A stretch of 8,155 bases of DNA from Syntrophobacterales bacterium (GTDB lineage Bacteria > Desulfobacterota > Syntrophobacteria > BM002). Made by a program: the position numbers and the translations under genes. The stretch is taken from contig JAUWKY010000088.1 in the NCBI GenBank assembly GCA_030613915.1, forward strand, positions 1 through 8,155, given 5' to 3'. Under the pieces are notes generated by a model, which worked only from the letters and a program-made list of their open reading frames with translations, was not told the DNA's origin and made no database searches. Positions 5,660 through 8,155 of the stretch are shown one piece after another (the stretch's first letter is position 1; every line of letters begins with the position of its first letter).

Positions 5660-6796
5660 TCAAATATACTGATCGGCCATTTCTTTAATCATCTCATCCA
5701 CTTGTCCAGTTGTCTCCAGATTCCATTGATGTATCACGTTCTCAATTTTGGCTCGAAGAACAGAGTCTTCCAAATCGTCCAAACTCCTGTACGCTCCTCC
5801 CCATCTTCCCACTTTGTAAATGAGTCGTTCCCTTTCTGGCAGGGCCAAGTAGCGGTCGGCCACAGACAACATCTTCTCTTTGTCGTCTGGCAAGGTTCCA
5901 GATATCTCTTCCAACAGGTTCATGATGTGATCCGAAGCGACCGTTGAAGTGATACCATCCAGATGTTCTATGAAAAGACGGATCTCTCGCACTACGCCGT
6001 CATCGTCGAGGAGTTCCATCTCGCCGGTTTCAATTTTCTCGGAAAGGGGAGCAGACGCGGGAACCCGCAGAGAGCGGAGCCTGATAAAATCAGCATTGAT
6101 CTGGTTCAGTACGTCTGCTGTAGCCAGGGCATGCTCCCGCCACCAGAGTTTCCCCCCAAGGCCTGGCATGACGTACTCCGAAAGGGAGATGGAGGCCTCC
6201 TTAACAAGACAACCCGCCTTGACATGTTCCGCCGCCGTACTCCCTTTTTGCATAAAACTCAATACGGGATCATAACCGCTCTCCATGCCGATATGTATGC
6301 GGTCTAGACCCGCCTCGCGCAGCATCACCAACTGCTCCAAAGTCCGCCGGGCCAAGGTTCTGGACCGAGCGTAGCTGGTTATCCTACGGATTCCGGGAAT
6401 TGTCTCACGTAAATAATGAAGAATCTCTGCCAGATCCTCAGGCCTCATAATCAGGCTGTTGGCATCCTGCAGAAAAACGCTTCCTTCTCCGAAGTACAAC
6501 CAGTGAGCTATCTGGCGATAGATAAGAGCGTGATCTCTACTAGGATAGATATGGGAAATCACTGTTCCTGTAATCTTCCCCCTGAAGCCAAGTTTCTTCG
6601 ATATCCTCTGAATATCCTCAATAATCTCACCGATTTCATCGATTTCGCTTTTTATTTCGGCTACAGATCTGCGAGAGAAGGCAGTTTCTTTGTATACTGG
6701 ACAAAACAGGCACTTGTTCCATGGACAGTTACGTGTCAGCCTCAGAAGCAGACTCTTGCTTTCACTTGGGGGTCTTATGGGACCTTGCTCGATCAT
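5660..6796 (-). CDS. Radical SAM protein of unknown function
   Basis: This is predicted to bind a 4Fe-4S cluster and S-adenosylmethionine and do radical chemistry; the substrate is unknown. The cluster cysteines are Cys24, Cys29 and Cys32 in NCPWNKCLFC, so the spacing is CX4CX2C rather than the classical CX3CX2C. As far as I recall this is a trait of a group of COG1032-like proteins that begin, like this one, with GPIRPPSE. Further radical-SAM-like motifs are FLQDANSLIM (108-117), HIGMESGYDPVLSFMQKG (168-185) and YVMPGLGG (208-215). Only one other cysteine (Cys196) is present, so no auxiliary cluster domain is expected. The ATG at 6794-6796 is preferred (378 residues) because AGGA lies five bases upstream and family members start just before GPIRPP. 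A GTG at 6820 would add eight residues with a poor ribosome binding site. It is separate from hisC by 270 bases. Confidence 0.9.
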   Translation of the reverse strand: MIEQGPIRPPSESKSLLLRLTRNCPWNKCLFCPVYKETAFSRRSVAEIKSEIDEIGEIIEDIQRISKKLGFRGKITGTVISHIYPSRDHALIYRQIAHWLYFGEGSVFLQDANSLIMRPEDLAEILHYLRETIPGIRRITSYARSRTLARRTLEQLVMLREAGLDRIHIGMESGYDPVLSFMQKGSTAAEHVKAGCLVKEASISLSEYVMPGLGGKLWWREHALATADVLNQINADFIRLRSLRVPASAPLSEKIETGEMELLDDDGVVREIRLFIEHLDGITSTVASDHIMNLLEEISGTLPDDKEKMLSVADRYLALPERERLIYKVGRWGGAYRSLDDLEDSVLRAKIENVIHQWNLETTGQVDEMIKEMADQYI

Positions 6797-6801
6797 TCCT
6801 A

Positions 6802-6807
6802 TCCTCT
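6802..6807 (-). promoter_or_regulatory. Ribosome binding site deciding the radical SAM start
   Basis: AGAGGA is followed by TAGGA and then ATG (6796-6794). The upstream GTG at 6820-6818 is preceded only by AAAGAGCC, which is much weaker. Confidence 0.6.
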
Positions 6808-6861
6808 TTTGCTTTTCCACCGGCTCTTTATAAAAATGAGAAGTAAAGAATCCAGGCCCAT

Positions 6862-6882
6862 AAAAGATCCCGCTATGCGGGG
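6862..6882 (-). terminator. Hairpin with short U-tract in the radical SAM leader
   Basis: On the minus strand CCCGC-ATA-GCGGG (6881-6869, extended by one wobble pair) is followed by ATCTTTTA, which resembles a small intrinsic terminator. It lies upstream of the radical SAM start, so it could act as an attenuator in that leader or stop antisense transcription from the right. The three-base loop and only four consecutive U make it weak. Confidence 0.35.
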
Positions 6883-7148
6883 AAAAACCAGATTCCCTAG
6901 ATTCGAATGAATTTTATCATACTGACTCGTAGATATGTACCTGGCCCCATTGATCAGTCTGATTTAAATGAGGGATCCTAATTACTTCTTGCCTTGCTCG
7001 TACACATATCTTGTGCTATCGATGTAGCTTTGGTAGTAGTCATATGCCGGTCACTACTCGAAATCGATATGGTTGTATTAGTAGGTGAACCTTCATTTGG
7101 ATTAAGATCACGTATAAGACCTCCTGTGTCGATTATGGATTGCAGAAA

Positions 7149-7154
7149 AAGGAG
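7149..7154 (+). promoter_or_regulatory. Porin ribosome binding site
   Basis: AAGGAG, preceded by further A residues, lies five bases before GTG at 7160-7162. A second GTG directly in front (7157-7159) would be only two bases away, so 7160 is the start. Confidence 0.75.
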
Positions 7155-7159
7155 TTGTG

Positions 7160-8155
7160 GTGCGGAAGATAGCCGTGTTGACCTGTGTGCTGGTTGGAGT
7201 CCTTTTGGTTTGGCCTTCTCCTTCGTGGGCCGCAGTCAAGTTACAAATTGACCAAGATTCCAACTTGGAGCTAGGCTTCAGGCTCCAGACCCAGTTTCTC
7301 AGCAGCACCAATTCTCAGGCGGATGCAGAAAACGATCACGAGGAGAAATTTCTTCTTCGTCGGGCCAGGATCCGACTTGGGGGCAGTGTCACTAAATGGG
7401 TCAAGTTCTTCATCCAGGTGGGGTCAGACTCAGAAGAGGACGGAAGCGTTGGAGATGCGGAAGTAATCGACGGTTTTATCAATCTCCATTTGCTTGACCA
7501 AGCACAAATCATCATGGGGGCGCACATGGCGCCTGCTGGCCGACAACACCTAACCAGCTCTGCCGCCATGATGGCCATCGATCGTCCAGGCATCACCGAC
7601 TATAATCTCACCTGGGGCCTAAACGGTGGTGCAGTATTCAACACCGCCGTCTTTGACGATGGCAACTTAGATCTCAGCGGGGATGGTAATGTAAACCGTG
7701 ATATTGGGGCAACTTTGTTCGGCTCCACATCTTTTACCGAGACATTTCATGCCAAGTACTATGTGGGCGGTTACACCGGCATCCAATTTATGAACGATGC
7801 TGAGGACAAAGAGCGGGTCACCGCCCGGGTGCAGATTAACTTTCTGGATCCTGAACCAAACTATTACAATCTTTCCACATACCTGGGGCAAAAAAAGACA
7901 ATCGGAATCGGCGCCTCAGTTGATCACCAGCAAAGAATTGCCCGCGATCTCATTAATGATGACAACGTCAACTACACTTTCTACTCGTTCGATGCTTTTG
8001 CTGACATTCCTGTTGGTCCCGGCAGTGCAACCATCGAGGCGGGTTATAGCAACCTAGATCTCGATAATTCGACGGCTTTACGAGATTCGGCTAATGGCGC
8101 TCCCAAGAACGCCAAGGAAACCCAGGGGCAGGGCTTCTATGTTCAAAGCGGCTAT
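7160..8155 (+). CDS. Outer membrane porin, phosphate-selective O/P-like, 3' truncated
   Basis: This is the first 332 codons of a gene that continues beyond the window. Residues 1-25 form a signal peptide: basic MRKI, a hydrophobic core (VLTCVLVGVLLVW) and a likely cleavage near SWA-A. The mature part begins with a short linker and then alternating strands typical of a beta-barrel, including FLLRRARIRLGG (64-75) followed by WVKFFIQVG, the pattern seen near the N-terminus of phosphate-selective porin O/P family members (PF07396). Later segments such as ATLFGSTSF, FHAKYYVGGYTG and FDAFADIPVG fit further strands separated by acidic loops. The substrate cannot be told from this; the family includes porins not specific for phosphate. 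The start is GTG with AAGGAG five bases upstream. It is divergent from the radical SAM gene. The truncation is only the window edge. Confidence 0.85.
   Translation, partial: MRKIAVLTCVLVGVLLVWPSPSWAAVKLQIDQDSNLELGFRLQTQFLSSTNSQADAENDHEEKFLLRRARIRLGGSVTKWVKFFIQVGSDSEEDGSVGDAEVIDGFINLHLLDQAQIIMGAHMAPAGRQHLTSSAAMMAIDRPGITDYNLTWGLNGGAVFNTAVFDDGNLDLSGDGNVNRDIGATLFGSTSFTETFHAKYYVGGYTGIQFMNDAEDKERVTARVQINFLDPEPNYYNLSTYLGQKKTIGIGASVDHQQRIARDLINDDNVNYTFYSFDAFADIPVGPGSATIEAGYSNLDLDNSTALRDSANGAPKNAKETQGQGFYVQSGY

Larger units (their letters stand above)
6797..7159. other. Divergent intergenic region, radical SAM gene / porin gene
   Basis: This 363-base stretch separates the two divergent genes and should hold both promoters. 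Towards the radical SAM gene there is a TATGAT -10-like box (6921-6916, 5 of 6) without a good -35 box. Towards the porin gene there is TATAAG (7113-7118, 5 of 6), again without a good -35 box, about 40 bases before the start. Near-repeats TCGATATGGTTG (7064-7075) and TCGATTATGGATTG (7129-7142) and the inverted AGTAGT/ACTACT pair around 7040 might be regulator sites. No RNA gene or convincing small ORF is seen. Confidence 0.5.

Noticed and set aside
6416..6910. A 164-codon plus-strand ORF over the radical SAM start region
   Set aside because: It is antisense to the conserved cluster motif, runs into the intergenic region and resembles no protein.
6841..6910. tRNA-like sequence (GATTCGAAT next to a hairpin)
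   Set aside because: No acceptor stem, D-arm or anticodon arm can be arranged around the TTCGAAT word.
6994..7251. An 85-codon plus-strand ORF overlapping the porin start
   Set aside because: It is in a different frame from the porin gene, which has a clear signal peptide and ribosome binding site. The composition is not protein-like.

Overview
The window is about 8.2 kb of roughly 50% GC bacterial DNA. It looks like the chromosome of a Gram-negative bacterium: the right end encodes an exported beta-barrel porin, the core genes are housekeeping genes, and there is no phage or transposase signal. Hexa-domain S1 with cmk just upstream and sppA just downstream recalls deltaproteobacteria-like and environmental candidate-phylum genomes. 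I cannot place it more finely.

Layout. Positions 1-419 are essentially non-coding: a mosaic of short tandem and inverted repeats, with one doubtful reading frame running off the left edge. Positions 420-6796 hold five genes, all on the minus strand. In transcription order they are a radical SAM enzyme of unknown function (5660-6796), hisC (4274-5389), cmk (3471-4190), rpsA (1381-3288) and sppA (420-1319). A 363-base divergent region follows. The right end (7160-8155) is the start of a plus-strand porin gene cut by the window edge.

How the genes relate. hisC-cmk-rpsA resembles the known serC-pheA-hisC-tyrA-aroA-cmk-rpsA supraoperon of pseudomonads, but with tyrA and aroA missing between hisC and cmk. 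HisC is a PLP aminotransferase for histidine and possibly aromatic amino acids, Cmk phosphorylates CMP/dCMP, S1 brings mRNA to the 30S subunit, and SppA degrades leftover signal peptides in the inner membrane. A plausible promoter precedes hisC, and another lies between cmk and rpsA. The radical SAM gene is separated from hisC by 270 bases and may be a separate unit.

Most interesting. No clearly new multi-gene system is visible. The best second-look region is the 182-base cmk-rpsA gap. It holds a predicted promoter, a 10-bp stem-loop at the predicted 5' end of the rpsA mRNA, a five-codon upstream ORF whose stop overlaps the rpsA start (TAATG), and a 45-codon ORF overlapping the cmk stop (ATGA). 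Also notable are a roughly 70-residue acidic extension on S1, the exact 87-codon period of its last repeats, the CX4CX2C cluster motif of the radical SAM protein, and the inverted repeat mosaic at the left end. Start codons of sppA and the radical SAM gene were moved inward because much better ribosome binding sites lie there.
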